Source: Streptomyces sp. SCSIO 75703 (GTDB taxonomy: Bacteria; Actinomycetota; Actinomycetes; Streptomycetales; Streptomycetaceae). From it: a stretch of DNA of 64,000 nt. Positions 1 through 8,334 of the stretch are shown one piece after another (position 1 is the stretch's first letter; the number at the start of each line of letters is the position of its first letter). Below the pieces are notes generated by a model, which was not told where the DNA came from, made no database searches, and was given only the letters and a program-made list of their open reading frames with translations. A program made the position numbers and the translations under genes. Location: the NCBI RefSeq assembly GCF_036607905.1, contig NZ_CP144555.1, positions 2,294,001 through 2,358,000 of the forward strand. The letters run 5' to 3'.

Positions 1-116
1 TTGCCGCCGCGATGCAGGGCGAACGCGGGCTCGAAGGCGTCAAGGGGCTCCGCCCCCGCCTTCTGCTCCGTGGGCACGTCGCTGTCGCTGGGAGGATTGA
101 CGATCTCCGCTGCCAC
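1..116 (-). CDS. Malic enzyme (malate oxidoreductase), N-terminal fragment
   Basis: Only the first 38 or so codons lie in the window; the gene runs off the left edge. The GTG start at 116 is preceded by an AAGGGG ribosome-binding site. The visible product begins VAAEIVNPPSD, and ends FEPAFALHRGGK. The closing FALHRGGK is the conserved opening of bacterial NAD(P)-dependent malic enzymes, which oxidatively decarboxylate malate to pyruvate. In S. coelicolor a malate oxidoreductase sits next to this ABC operon, which supports the call. Catalytic residues are outside the window, so cofactor choice cannot be judged. Confidence 0.75.
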   Translation of the reverse strand, partial: MAAEIVNPPSDSDVPTEQKAGAEPLDAFEPAFALHRGG

Positions 117-738
117 TTGTTGTTACCCCTTAAATGTTCATGGTTTGAGGGTTGTCCGCTCCGGGTGAGGAGCGAGCGGGCACCGCGCGGGACCTTGGCC
201 GTTGATGCACACGGTTCCCTGCGCGACGGGTGCGCCGCACACGCACCCTGAGCCCCTGATGAGGGGTGTAATGAACCTTCTTACCCGACGGACGGCCCCC
301 GAGACGAGTCCGTTCAGCGCAAGCTCACATGCCGGACCCCGGTTCCCGCATGCCGGTGACATGGCTCATAACGCCGCTTCCGGTCAACCTCGCGGATCCC
401 CTTGACAGATCGCGAAAACGAACGTTCAGACGACGTTCGTACGCGTGAAGCGTGTTCGTATACCGGGGTCCGCCGAAGATCTTCCGGCCGGAACGCGGCA
501 TTCCCGGAAAGGTTGGGTCGTGATGTACCGACCTGGTCCGGTTCGGGGGGTGACCCGTTATCCGATTTTGACATGGCGGGCCCCCTGAACGGCCGAGTCC
601 GAATGGCAAGATGCCGTCATCACACGAGGTGACGGCACTCGAAGACGTGTGCTCTCACCTCGGCCCCACGGCGTCGGCCGGTCACCCGGCCGGCGCCGCG
701 TCCCATCGGCTACTCCCTCATCCGCCGGAGGAACCACC
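117..738. other. Divergent intergenic region upstream of malic enzyme and ABC operon
   Basis: A 622-base stretch with no credible gene; short open frames here lack Streptomyces codon bias. It should carry the promoters for the leftward malic enzyme and the rightward amino-acid transporter operon. The one conspicuous structure is the dyad at 418-440, listed separately. The transporter gene begins at 739 behind a GGAGGA ribosome-binding site. Confidence 0.6.
402..440 (+). promoter_or_regulatory. TTGACA box followed by a perfect 8-bp inverted repeat
   Basis: TTGACA at 402-407 matches a sigma-70-type -35 element. ACGAACGT at 418-425 and ACGTTCGT at 433-440 form a perfect dyad with a 7-base spacer, placed where a repressor would occlude the promoter. 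This is an operator candidate for the downstream amino-acid transporter. No regulator is identified, and no good -10 element is obvious, so the promoter assignment is tentative. Confidence 0.35.
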
Positions 739-1704
739 ATGACCGCACGCTTCACCCGTCGTCCCACCACGGCGCAGTCCCGGCTAGCCGCGGTCGGTGC
801 GATCGCGGTCGCCGGCGCCCTGCTGCTCACCGGCTGCGGAGACCAGACCGAGAAGGGCGGCTCCGACGGCGCCGACCGCTCGGACGCGGCGGCCCCGCTG
901 GCCGACAAGCTGCCCCAGGCCATCCGCGACAAGGGTGTCATCAAGGTCGGCTCCGACATCGCGTACGCCCCCGTCGAATTCAAGGACGACTCCGGCAAGA
1001 CGGTCGGTATCGACCCCGATCTCGCCGAGGCCCTGGGCAAGCAGCTCGGCGTGAAGTTCGAATTCCAGAACGGCACGTTCGACGGTCTCATCGGCGGCCT
1101 GGCGTCCAAGCGGTATGACATCGCCATGTCGGCGATGACCGACACCAAGGACCGCCAGGAGGGCATCGACGCCGACACCGGCAAGAAGGTCGGCGCGGGC
1201 GTCGACTTCGTCGACTACTTCACCGCGGGTGTCTCGCTCTACACCAACAAGGGCGACGACCAGGCCATCAAGACCTGGGACGACCTGTGCGGCAAGACCA
1301 TGGCGGTCCAGCGCAACACCTTCTCCCACGACCTCGCCCGGGAACAGGCGAAGAAGTGCGAGAAGGACGGCAAGAAGACCCTCAAGGTCGAGGACTTCGG
1401 CACCAACCCCGAGGCCGAGACCCGGATGCGGTCCAAGGGCGCGAACATCGTCTCCGCCGACTTCCCGATCGCGGCCTACTCGGTGAAGAACTCCGGCGGC
1501 GGCGCGTACTTCGAGATCGTCGGCGAGCAGGTCGAGGCGGGCCCGTACGGCATCGCGGTCGCCAAGGACAACACGCAGCTCCGCGACGCGCTGCTGGCGG
1601 CGGTCCAGGCGGTCATCGACAGCGGCGAGTACCAGAAGATCGTCGAGAAGTGGGGCGTCGAGGACGGCGCCATCACCGAGGCGAAGATCAACGGCGGCTC
1701 CTGA
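739..1704 (+). CDS. Polar amino-acid (glutamate-type) ABC transporter substrate-binding lipoprotein
   Basis: A 321-residue extracytoplasmic solute-binding protein of family 3. The N-terminus has Arg residues, a hydrophobic segment and the lipobox LLTGC with the lipidated Cys at residue 33. The mature protein shows the family-3 signature around [16 protein letters not shown] and [20 protein letters not shown], then the second lobe with [16 protein letters not shown] chose ATG 739 because GGAGGA lies directly upstream and the signal peptide then starts normally. It heads a three-gene operon with the permease (gap 36 bases) and ATPase. Substrate is inferred as glutamate or a related polar amino acid; the sequence does not fix it. 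Confidence 0.9.
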   Translation: MTARFTRRPTTAQSRLAAVGAIAVAGALLLTGCGDQTEKGGSDGADRSDAAAPLADKLPQAIRDKGVIKVGSDIAYAPVEFKDDSGKTVGIDPDLAEALGKQLGVKFEFQNGTFDGLIGGLASKRYDIAMSAMTDTKDRQEGIDADTGKKVGAGVDFVDYFTAGVSLYTNKGDDQAIKTWDDLCGKTMAVQRNTFSHDLAREQAKKCEKDGKKTLKVEDFGTNPEAETRMRSKGANIVSADFPIAAYSVKNSGGGAYFEIVGEQVEAGPYGIAVAKDNTQLRDALLAAVQAVIDSGEYQKIVEKWGVEDGAITEAKINGGS

Positions 1705-1740
1705 CCCGGCACCGTTCGACTCCGTCCGAAAGGCTCCTCC

Positions 1741-2679
1741 GTGACTGTCGACGTCAACAAGACGACGGGCCCCGACGTGACGCCACCCGCCGGACCGGAG
1801 GCCATCAAGGCCGTTCCGGTCCGGCACCCGTGGCGCTACGTCTCCGCCACCGTCGCGCTCGTCCTGCTGGGCTCGGTCGTCTACGCCTTCGCGCAAGGCG
1901 ACATCAACTGGGCGGCGATCCCCGAGTACTTCTTCGACCAGCGCATCCTCACGGGCGTCTGGAAGACCTTGCTGCTCACCGTGCTGTCGATGCTGATCGG
2001 CATCACCGGCGGCGTCCTGCTCGCCGTGATGCGCCTGTCGAAGAACCCGGTGACCTCGTCGATCGCCTGGTTCTACATCTGGTTCTTCCGCGGCACCCCG
2101 GTCCTGGTCCAGCTCTTCGTCTGGTTCAACCTCGGCCTGGTCTTCGAGTACATCAACCTCGGCCCGGTCTACAAGGACTACTGGTCCTCCTTCATGACGC
2201 CGCTGCTGACGGCGCTGCTCGGCCTGGGCCTCAACGAGGCCGCCTACATGGCCGAGATCTGCCGGGCCGGCCTGCTCTCGGTGGACGAGGGCCAGACCGA
2301 GGCGTCGCACGCGCTCGGCATGAGCCAGGCCAAGACGCTGCGCCGGATCGTCATCCCGCAGGCGATGCGCGTGATCGTGCCGCCCACCGGCAACGAGGTC
2401 ATCAACATGCTGAAGACGACGTCGCTCGTCTCGGCGGTGCAGTTCTACGACCTCTTCAAGTACTCGCAGGACATCGGCCAGAACGCCGGCTCCACGGTCG
2501 AGATGTACTTCCTGGCCGCCACCTGGTACCTGATCATGACCTCGCTGCTGAGCGTCGGCCAGTACTACATCGAGCGGTACTACGCGCGTGGCTCCAGCCG
2601 CGCCCTGCCGCCGACGCCGTGGCAGCGGTTCTCGGCCGCGGTCCTGCCCACCCGCCGTCCGAAGGGAGTGGCGGCATGA
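1741..2679 (+). CDS. Polar amino-acid ABC transporter permease
   Basis: A 312-residue integral membrane permease of the HisM/GlnP type. It begins with a cytoplasmic tail of about 35 residues, then membrane segments ([38 protein letters not shown] and others). The EAA loop that docks on the ATPase is clear: [20 protein letters not shown]. Start is GTG 1741 with AAAGG a few bases upstream. The stop overlaps the ATG of the ATPase by 4 bases, so the two are translationally coupled. With one permease gene, the membrane unit is presumably a homodimer. Confidence 0.9.
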   Translation: MTVDVNKTTGPDVTPPAGPEAIKAVPVRHPWRYVSATVALVLLGSVVYAFAQGDINWAAIPEYFFDQRILTGVWKTLLLTVLSMLIGITGGVLLAVMRLSKNPVTSSIAWFYIWFFRGTPVLVQLFVWFNLGLVFEYINLGPVYKDYWSSFMTPLLTALLGLGLNEAAYMAEICRAGLLSVDEGQTEASHALGMSQAKTLRRIVIPQAMRVIVPPTGNEVINMLKTTSLVSAVQFYDLFKYSQDIGQNAGSTVEMYFLAATWYLIMTSLLSVGQYYIERYYARGSSRALPPTPWQRFSAAVLPTRRPKGVAA

Positions 2680-3449
2680 CCGAGTCCTCCCCCGCCATGG
2701 TCAAGGCCGAGGGCGTCCACAAGTCCTTCGGCGCGGTCCAGGTCCTCAAGGGCATCGACCTGGAGGTCAGGTCCGGCGAGGTCTTCTGTCTCATCGGCCC
2801 CTCCGGCTCCGGCAAGTCGACGTTCCTGCGCTGCATCAACCACCTGGAGAAGATCAACGCCGGGCGGCTGTACGTCGACGGGGAACTGGTCGGCTACCGG
2901 CAGAAGGGCGACCGGCTCCACGAGCTGAAGGACAGCGAGGTCGCGCTCAAGCGGCGGGACATCGGCATGGTCTTCCAGCGCTTCAACCTGTTCCCCCACA
3001 AGACCGCGGCGGAGAACGTGATGGAGGCGCCCGTCCAGGTCAGGGGCGTGCCGCGGCAGGCGGCCTGGCAGCGCGCGATGCAGCTCCTGGAGCGGGTGGG
3101 GCTGGCCGACAAGGCGGCGAACTACCCCTCGCAGCTCTCCGGCGGCCAGCAGCAGCGGGTGGCCATCGCCCGCGCGCTGGCGATGGACCCGAAGTTGATG
3201 CTGTTCGACGAGCCCACCTCGGCGCTCGACCCGGAACTGGTCGGCGACGTCCTCGACGTCATGCGCGACCTGGCCCAGACCGGCATGACCATGGTCGTCG
3301 TCACCCACGAGATGGGCTTCGCCCGCGAGGTCGGCGACAGCCTGGTCTTCATGGACGGCGGCGTGGTCGTCGAGTCGGGCGACCCGCGCGAGGTGCTGAC
3401 CGACCCCAAGGAGGAGCGGACCAAGGCGTTCCTGTCCAAGGTGCTCTGA
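2676..3449 (+). CDS. Polar amino-acid ABC transporter ATP-binding protein
   Basis: A 257-residue ATPase of the GlnQ/HisP family that powers the transporter. Visible motifs are Walker [10 protein letters not shown] near residue 41, the Q-loop ([12 protein letters not shown]), signature LSGGQQQR, Walker [13 protein letters not shown] and the switch His in [10 protein letters not shown]. An insert of about 15 residues after the first subdomain ([13 protein letters not shown]) is typical of this branch. The ATG overlaps the permease stop (ATGA). A strong hairpin follows the stop, closing the operon. Confidence 0.93.
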   Translation: MTESSPAMVKAEGVHKSFGAVQVLKGIDLEVRSGEVFCLIGPSGSGKSTFLRCINHLEKINAGRLYVDGELVGYRQKGDRLHELKDSEVALKRRDIGMVFQRFNLFPHKTAAENVMEAPVQVRGVPRQAAWQRAMQLLERVGLADKAANYPSQLSGGQQQRVAIARALAMDPKLMLFDEPTSALDPELVGDVLDVMRDLAQTGMTMVVVTHEMGFAREVGDSLVFMDGGVVVESGDPREVLTDPKEERTKAFLSKVL

Positions 3450-3475
3450 CACCGGCCCGCACGGGCGGGGACCCG

Positions 3476-3516
3476 GGAGGGGCGGTACGGAACGGTCCGG
3501 TCCGTACCGCCCCTCC
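3476..3516. terminator. Bidirectional hairpin terminator between ABC operon and methyltransferase
   Basis: A perfect inverted repeat of 16 bp (3476-3491 with 3501-3516; core GGGGCGGTACGGA) and a 9-base loop. It lies between convergent genes, 26 bases after the ATPase stop and 14 bases beyond the methyltransferase stop, so it can serve both. There is no long T run, as usual in Streptomyces. Confidence 0.75.
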
Positions 3517-3530
3517 TCGCGCGTGGCGGG

Positions 3531-4301
3531 CTACTTCACCGCCAGCAGCAGCGTGTCGGAGGGCGAGCACCAGACGGGGCGCGCCTCCCCGAAGCCCTTC
3601 TCGCGCAGCACGCGCGCGTGCCACTCGGCGGAGGGCATCTCGCCGTCGGCGTGTTCTCCGTAGATCTCGAAGCGCCGGGCGGTGGGTCCGGCGAGCACCG
3701 GGTCCTCGGCGGCCAGCCGCCACCAGTCGGCCCAGTCGAGGGCACCGGCCTCGCGGGCCTCGTCCATCCGGGCGTGGCGCCGGGCGCGCTCGGCGGCGTT
3801 GATCCGGGGCGTCGACTGGTCGATCATGCGGTCGGCGTTCATGAAGACGCCGCCGTCGCGGACCAGCCCGGCGAGGCGGCCGTAGAGCGCCGCGAGGGGT
3901 TCGGCGTGGAACCAGTGCAGGGCGGTCGCGGTGAGCACGGCGTCGTACGTGTCGTGCGGCAGCCGCTCGCTCCAGCCGGGGTCCTTGAGGTCGGCGGTGA
4001 CCAGGGTGACCCGCTCGTCGCCGGCGAAGGTGCCGGCGGCGATGGCGAGGAGCGCGGGGTCGAGGTCCACGCCGGTGCTGGTGGCGCCGGGGAGGCGGGC
4101 GAGCAGGCGGGCGGTGATGGTGCCGGTGCCGCAGGCGAGGTCGAGCACGCGCGGGGCGGGGCCGACCAGGGCCTCGACCATGTCGAGCATGACCCGGAAG
4201 CGTTCCTCGCGGTCCGGCATGTACCACTCCTGCTGGCGGTCCCAGCTCTCCTGCCAGGCGTTCCAGTCGGTACCGCCGGCGGCCGTGTCCGCGTCCGTCA
4301 T
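3531..4301 (-). CDS. Class I SAM-dependent methyltransferase
   Basis: A 256-residue protein with a class I methyltransferase core. The SAM-binding motif I is VLDLACGTGTITARLLARL followed by the acidic GVDLDP, and motif IV-like YDAVLTATALHWF appears at about residue 120. I chose ATG 4301 (MTDADTAAGG) because GAGGGAG lies just upstream; an upstream in-frame start would add 14 unlikely residues. Substrate is unknown. It is convergent with the ABC operon and divergent from the CGNR protein gene. Confidence 0.85.
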   Translation of the reverse strand: MTDADTAAGGTDWNAWQESWDRQQEWYMPDREERFRVMLDMVEALVGPAPRVLDLACGTGTITARLLARLPGATSTGVDLDPALLAIAAGTFAGDERVTLVTADLKDPGWSERLPHDTYDAVLTATALHWFHAEPLAALYGRLAGLVRDGGVFMNADRMIDQSTPRINAAERARRHARMDEAREAGALDWADWWRLAAEDPVLAGPTARRFEIYGEHADGEMPSAEWHARVLREKGFGEARPVWCSPSDTLLLAVK

Positions 4302-4400
4302 CGGGGGCTCCCTCGCATCGCATACGTAATACCCTGTGAGCACGACCAGCCATTACCTGACCGCAGGCACGACCCTAGAGCCCCCTCGTAAGGACTACAA

Positions 4401-5030
4401 GTGGAACTGGCCTATTACTCGGATTACGCCGTACGTCTCGTCAACACCGAGGAGCCGGGCCGGGGACGGGACTCGCTGACGTCGGTGGACGCCGTCCGCG
4501 AACTCTTCGGCGTCAACCGGTCCGCCGGCCGCCGGGCCACCGAGGCGGACGTGACCCGCTTCCGGTCGGTGCGGGGACGGCTGCGCGCGGTCTTCGAGGC
4601 GGCGGACGGCGGCGACGAGACCCTCGCCGTGGACCTGTTGAACTCGCTGCTGCTGGAGTTCCCGGTGAGCCCGCAGATCTCCGGCCACGACCACCGGGAC
4701 GACGACGGCCGCCCCCTGTGGCACATGCACCTCGCCGACCACCCCTCCAACGCGACCGCCGGCTTCGCCGCCATCGCCGCGATGGGCCTCGCCTTCCACC
4801 TCACCGAGTACGGCGTCGACCGCCTCGGCCTGTGCGAGGCGCCCCCCTGCCGCAACGCCTACCTGGACACCTCCACCAACCGCTCCCGGCGCTACTGCTC
4901 CGACCGCTGCGCCACCCGCGCCAACGTGGCCGCCTACCGGGCCCGCAAACGCCTGGAGGCGGACCGGTCGGCCGTCACCGGCCGCAGCGCCGAGAACGCC
5001 CAGCCGACGGTGGCGAGCACCGAGCGCTGA
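4401..5030 (+). CDS. CGNR zinc-finger protein (ABATE domain)
   Basis: A 209-residue putative DNA-binding protein. The N-terminal two thirds match the ABATE-type domain (VRLVNTEEPGRGRDSLTSV). The C-terminus is a CGNR zinc finger: LCEAPPC, then YCSDRC-ATRANVAAYRARKR, with the two Cys pairs that bind zinc. These proteins are generally treated as transcription regulators; the target is unknown. GTG 4401 has AAGGA upstream. The last 97 bases overlap the 3' end of the convergent sodX gene. Confidence 0.85.
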   Translation: MELAYYSDYAVRLVNTEEPGRGRDSLTSVDAVRELFGVNRSAGRRATEADVTRFRSVRGRLRAVFEAADGGDETLAVDLLNSLLLEFPVSPQISGHDHRDDDGRPLWHMHLADHPSNATAGFAAIAAMGLAFHLTEYGVDRLGLCEAPPCRNAYLDTSTNRSRRYCSDRCATRANVAAYRARKRLEADRSAVTGRSAENAQPTVASTER

Positions 5031-5368
5031 TCGGCCCGCCGGCGCCGGTAGCGCAGCCGCACCCGGCCGAGGACCAGCTCCCCGGGGACGACCCCGTAGT
5101 CGGTGCTGTCGCCACCGGCGAAGGGGTTGTCCCCCAGCACCCACCAGCCGGTCCCGCGCCGTTCGACGGCCCGTTTGACGACCAGCAGGTCCTGCTGGAA
5201 GGGGTGGCGCAGCACCACGACGTCACCCGGGCGGACCCTCGCCCCCCAGTGCACCACGAGCAGATCGCCGTGGTGCAGCGTGGGCACCATCGAGGGCCCG
5301 CTCACCTCGGCGGGCCCGAACGGCAGCGTTCCCGACACCCGCTCGGCCTCCTGCGACGGCTCCGGCAT
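4934..5368 (-). CDS. sodX: Nickel superoxide dismutase maturation protease (signal peptidase-like)
   Basis: A 144-residue S26-type peptidase predicted to remove the 14-residue leader of the SodN precursor. The Ser-containing box is VSGPSMVPTLHHGDLLVV, the general-base Lys lies in LLVVKRAVERRG, and VLGDNPFAGGDSTDYGVV is the downstream S26 box. ATG 5368 has GGAGG about nine bases upstream. It lacks an evident membrane anchor, consistent with cytoplasmic maturation of SodN. It is divergent from sodN with a 145-base shared promoter region, and its 3' end overlaps the CGNR gene. Function is inferred from family and neighbour. Confidence 0.9.
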   Translation of the reverse strand: MPEPSQEAERVSGTLPFGPAEVSGPSMVPTLHHGDLLVVHWGARVRPGDVVVLRHPFQQDLLVVKRAVERRGTGWWVLGDNPFAGGDSTDYGVVPGELVLGRVRLRYRRRRADQRSVLATVGWAFSALRPVTADRSASRRLRAR

Positions 5369-5513
5369 CACCCGGCACCTCCCCTGTCTGTCCTCCACCA
5401 GTGTCAGTTTCACCCCGGACTTTTGTCCTAAGCCCACGGGGGCACCCGCGTCATCGGGCCTCGCAGGGAGTAATGTCCACCCTGAGAAGACGATCACGAG
5501 GAAGGAACGCTTC

Positions 5514-5909
5514 ATGCTTTCCCGCCTGTTTGCCCCCAAGGTCACGGTCAGCGCCCACTGCGACCTGCCCTGCGGCGTGTACGACCCGGCCCAGGCCCGC
5601 ATCGAGGCGGAGTCGGTCAAGGCCGTCCAGGAGAAGATGGCCGGAAACGACGACCCGCACTTCCAGATGCGCGCCACGGACATCAAGGAGCAGCGCGCCG
5701 AGCTGGCCAAGCACCACGTCTCGGTGCTGTGGAGCGACTACTTCAAGCCCCCGCACTTCGAGAAGTACCCGGAGCTGCACCAGCTGGTCAACGACACCCT
5801 GAAGGCCCTCTCGGCCGCCAAGGGCTCGACCGACCCGGCCACCGGCCAGAAGGCGCTGGACTACATCGCCCAGATCGACAAGATCTTCTGGGAGACGAAG
5901 AAGGCCTGA
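5514..5909 (+). CDS. sodN: Nickel-dependent superoxide dismutase precursor
   Basis: A 131-residue precursor of Ni-SOD, a cytoplasmic hexamer converting superoxide to oxygen and peroxide. Residues 1-14 are the leader; cleavage exposes His1 of the nickel hook HCDLPCGVYD, whose His1, Cys2 and Cys6 bind nickel. Mature length of 117 residues matches the family. ATG 5514 has GAGGAAGG upstream. Expression in Streptomyces is nickel-responsive; here no operator is marked in the short sodX-sodN gap. Processing is presumably by the adjacent SodX. Confidence 0.97.
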   Translation: MLSRLFAPKVTVSAHCDLPCGVYDPAQARIEAESVKAVQEKMAGNDDPHFQMRATDIKEQRAELAKHHVSVLWSDYFKPPHFEKYPELHQLVNDTLKALSAAKGSTDPATGQKALDYIAQIDKIFWETKKA

Positions 5910-5939
5910 TCTTGCCCCAGGCCCTTTGACCGGCGGTCC

Positions 5940-6200
5940 ACCCGACCTCCCCGGTCTCCCACCCGCACCCGGCCCCACCCGCCCCACACGGCGGCCAGGG
6001 GCCGGGTGCGGTCCTGTTCTCCCGACCACACGTGCGCACGGCTCCGCGGCGCGACGCCGCCGAACACGCGCCCGAGAACCAACCGCACCCGCTCCTGACA
6101 CCCGCGCCGCCCTCGACGCACGCAGGGGCGTAGAAGCGCCGCAGGCCATGGGTCACGACGTACGGCAACCCGACGGCCTTCGACCTTCCCCCTCGACGGC
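5940..6200 (-). pseudogene. Degenerate tyrosine recombinase (integrase) C-terminus
   Basis: Read on the minus strand, one frame gives KAVGLPYVVTHGLRRFYA (about 6180 down to 6128). That is the conserved HxLRR catalytic box and following helix of tyrosine recombinases. A +1 frame then gives CQERV-RLVLGR and further down RAHVWSGEQDRTRPLAAV, which matches the usual VQxxLGH and the C-terminal (Y)xHxW-xxxxDRTRAAVD stretch with the catalytic Tyr position no longer intact. The frame change and loss of the rest of the gene indicate a dead remnant. This is my reading of motifs, not a database hit. Confidence 0.5.
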
Positions 6201-6422
6201 CCCCTTCCCGGCCGCCTGAACCACCTCGCGAGCCCCGCCCCACTCGGTCCACCACCGCCGGTACCCGAGCGGCAACCCCGCCTCCCTCGTGAACCCCCAC
6301 TGCTTGGACGGGCATACGGCAAGACGCGCGAGAAGCACACCACCGACAACCTCACCGACCCGAACCACACGCGGGGACGTCGCAGCCCTCGGCAGGCCGT
6401 CCTGGCCACCTCCCTCGCCCAC

Positions 6423-6720
6423 TCAGAGACCGCCGGCCGCAACCCGCGACGCCTCGATCGCCGGCGACGTGGTACGCCGGGCTGCCGGCCGTGTTGTGCG
6501 GTGGTCGAGCCAGTCCTCTGTGACGTCCCAGGCAGCCAGACGTTCCCGGGCGATCCACCGGTAGTACGAGTCCGCGCTCACGGCAGGGACCTCGCGAACG
6601 GCGGGCGCGTACCGGGGTACGGACCGAGGCGAGGGCGGGGTCGGTCAGGAGCAGGGCGGTGGCCGCGCGCCCGGCCTCCTTGTATCTGAGCGCTCCACCT
6701 CGTGGCCTAGGTCAGGCGCT
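6423..6720 (-). pseudogene. Unidentified frameshifted coding remnant
   Basis: Three consecutive minus-strand frames read like one protein: DLGHEVERS (about 6710-6690), YKEAGRAATALLLTDPALAS (6684-6620), then RYAPAVREVPAVSADSYYRW and IARERLAAWDVTEDWLDH down to a TGA at 6423-6425. Each segment has a protein-like composition, and two frame changes join them. Codons such as ACA, CGT and GTT are commoner than in neighbouring genes, suggesting foreign origin. I do not recognise the family. It lies next to the integrase remnant, so a decayed mobile element is the likely source. The 222 bases between the two remnants hold nothing I can support. Confidence 0.4.
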
Positions 6721-6841
6721 CGGGCTGTAGACCGAGATGCGGGTCGGGCCGAATGGCAGCGGGCGGGAATCCCTGAAGGACTCCATCGCCGGGGAGAGAC
6801 GACGGCTGCTCTCCGGGCACTGGACTGCCCCAGAGATGTTC

Positions 6842-7660
6842 TCACCGGCGGCAGATGAGGAGGCCGCCAAGGCAGGTGATCTCGTACGCCCCGTGCCGGT
6901 CGATGTGGTCCGCCACCAGCGTGCGGGCGCGGTCGATCGTCGCGTCGAAGGGCACCTCGTGCTGGTCCGCCCAGGCACGGTACGAAGCCATGTGGGCAAT
7001 GACAGGCTCGGGGTCGTGGACAGTGATGGTTCCCGGCAGTTCGACAACTTCCACGCGCCCGAACTCCGCGCCCAGGAACGCCGGTGCCTTCTCCAGGGAG
7101 AAGCGAGCACTGAGCGTGAGGCGAGCAGGGCCCCGGTCCATACCGAGGATGTCGCGGGCGGCCCGCTGCCAGAGGTCGTCGAGTTCGGCCTTGTCCCGGC
7201 CACTGTTGGTGGAGGCGACCACCAGTCCGTCACGGGCGACGACACGGGCCAGCTCCCTGACCGCCTGGGGAATGTCAGGCACGTGGTACAGCATGTGCAG
7301 CGCGAGAGCGGCGTCGACGCTGCCCGTCGCCAGCGGAAGCCTCATGGCGTCCGCCACGGCGACCGGGCCGGGGACGCCGGCGAGGATGCCGGGCGCGAGG
7401 TCGAGGCCGAGCAGGGACAGGTCCGGGCGGTCCTGTCGGAGCCGCTGGAGGAACGTGCCGTTGCCGCAGCCGATGTCGACGACCCGCCCACGTACGCCGC
7501 CCAACCGCTCGGCCACGAGGCCAGGGAGGTCGTACCGGGGCGTCTGCCACTGGTAGAGCGACTGCCGGGCGGCCAGGTCCCGGTCTCCGTTGTAGGCACT
7601 GCCCACCAGACGGGCCCGGTCGGTGGCGGCGGCGTCGTGGGCGGCGGACAGGTCGGTCAC
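6842..7660 (-). CDS. Class I SAM-dependent methyltransferase (Methyltransf_11 type)
   Basis: A 272-residue methyltransferase. Motif I is VVDIGCGNGTFLQRL, followed by LLGLDLAPG, then DAMRLPLATGSVDAAL and the post-motif LARVVARDGLVVAST. GTG 7660 has CCGGAG at a spacing of eight. A catalytically complete Rossmann core suggests it is active; substrate unknown. Its first 60 or so bases are repeated near 8270-8334, so a copy of this gene (or its ancestor) was involved in a duplication. It sits alone between decayed sequences on both sides. Confidence 0.8.
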   Translation of the reverse strand: MTDLSAAHDAAATDRARLVGSAYNGDRDLAARQSLYQWQTPRYDLPGLVAERLGGVRGRVVDIGCGNGTFLQRLRQDRPDLSLLGLDLAPGILAGVPGPVAVADAMRLPLATGSVDAALALHMLYHVPDIPQAVRELARVVARDGLVVASTNSGRDKAELDDLWQRAARDILGMDRGPARLTLSARFSLEKAPAFLGAEFGRVEVVELPGTITVHDPEPVIAHMASYRAWADQHEVPFDATIDRARTLVADHIDRHGAYEITCLGGLLICRR

Positions 7661-7768
7661 GTCGGCAACTCCGGAGGGTGGGCGGGCAGGGACGCACGGA
7701 CGACCGTGTACTGGAGTCGGTCACGCAGGTGCACCGCCTGCGCGGCTCCACGGTAATGCGTCCCTCCC

Positions 7769-7794
7769 GACTCACCGCCCCAGAACGGTGAGTC
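7769..7794. terminator. Perfect 9-bp hairpin
   Basis: GACTCACCG at 7769-7777 pairs perfectly with CGGTGAGTC at 7786-7794 across an 8-base loop. It overlaps the stop of the leftward epimerase-like remnant, so it looks like that gene's original terminator, upstream of the intact methyltransferase. No T run is present. Confidence 0.4.
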
Positions 7795-8120
7795 GGCGCA
7801 CGATACCGGCCCGTATGCGCTCCGGAGAGGACCGGGGAACGAAGCCGAGCGTCTGCTCCGCGCGGTCCGGGTCCCCCCAGGAGAAGGTGCCCGCCGGCGA
7901 GATCGAGGGGTGCGGCGAACAGGTCCCCGACCGACTGGTCGTCGCCGTCCGCGCTGCGATAGAGGCGGATCGCCGCCTCCGCGCTGACGATGGCCCCGTG
8001 GTCATGCCCCTGCCCGCGGACCGCCAAGCGGGTGGTTCCGGCGTACGCGAACTGCTTGGCCGCGGGGAAGTCGACGGCTCCCGGTGCCTCCTCCCCACCC
8101 GAGATCGCTTCGCGCGATCG
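7772..8120 (-). pseudogene. Frameshifted remnant with an SDR/epimerase-like C-terminus
   Basis: Two minus-strand frames carry strong third-position GC bias. The upstream piece reads AAKQFAYAGTTRLAVRGQG and AEAAIRLYRSADGDDQSVGD. At about 7915 the bias switches frame to PHPSISPAGTFSWGDPDRAE, then LGFVPRSSPERIRAGIVRRL before the stop at 7772. The GDPxRAxxxLGFxPR pattern resembles the C-terminus of NAD-dependent epimerase/dehydratases. The N-terminal Rossmann part is absent. A single-base indel or sequencing error could explain the frame change, but the missing N-terminus argues for a true remnant. Confidence 0.4.
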
Positions 8121-8261
8121 TTCGGCATCCGACAAGGCAGCGGGCGCACCTGTTGTCTCGCCGGCTGTCGGCGGCGCCCGTCGCCTCCGGGCTCGCCCAC
8201 CGCGCGCCGATGCTGCCACGCGCCCGGTGCCGCCGGTCGGCTCGCGTCGGCCGGGCCGCCT

Positions 8262-8334
8262 GCTCGTACCGTCCCGCCACCAGGCGGGCCCGGTCGGTGG
8301 CGGCGGCGTCGGGCGCGCCGGACAGGCCGGTCAC
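8262..8334 (-). pseudogene. Duplicated N-terminal fragment of the methyltransferase
   Basis: A GTG at 8334 opens VTGLSGAPDAAATDRARLVA, nearly identical to the start of the intact methyltransferase at 7660 (MTDLSAAHDAAATDRARLVG). A run of about 26 bases (GGGCCCGGTCGGTGGCGGCG and beyond) is identical at the DNA level. Similarity ends after about 25 codons. The GTG overlaps the TGA of the GNAT gene (GTGA), so this may be the original downstream partner of GNAT, truncated by a rearrangement. Confidence 0.5.

Noticed and set aside
784..2310. A 508-codon open frame antisense to the amino-acid ABC genes
   Set aside because: It mirrors two clearly functional genes on the other strand, its product is repetitive Asp/Gly/Val-rich, and it has no ribosome-binding site. 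Such antisense frames are a by-product of high GC.
5910..6841. Intact integrative element or prophage with att sites
   Set aside because: Only decayed coding remnants are seen. There is no tRNA gene, no flanking direct repeat and no replication or transfer gene.
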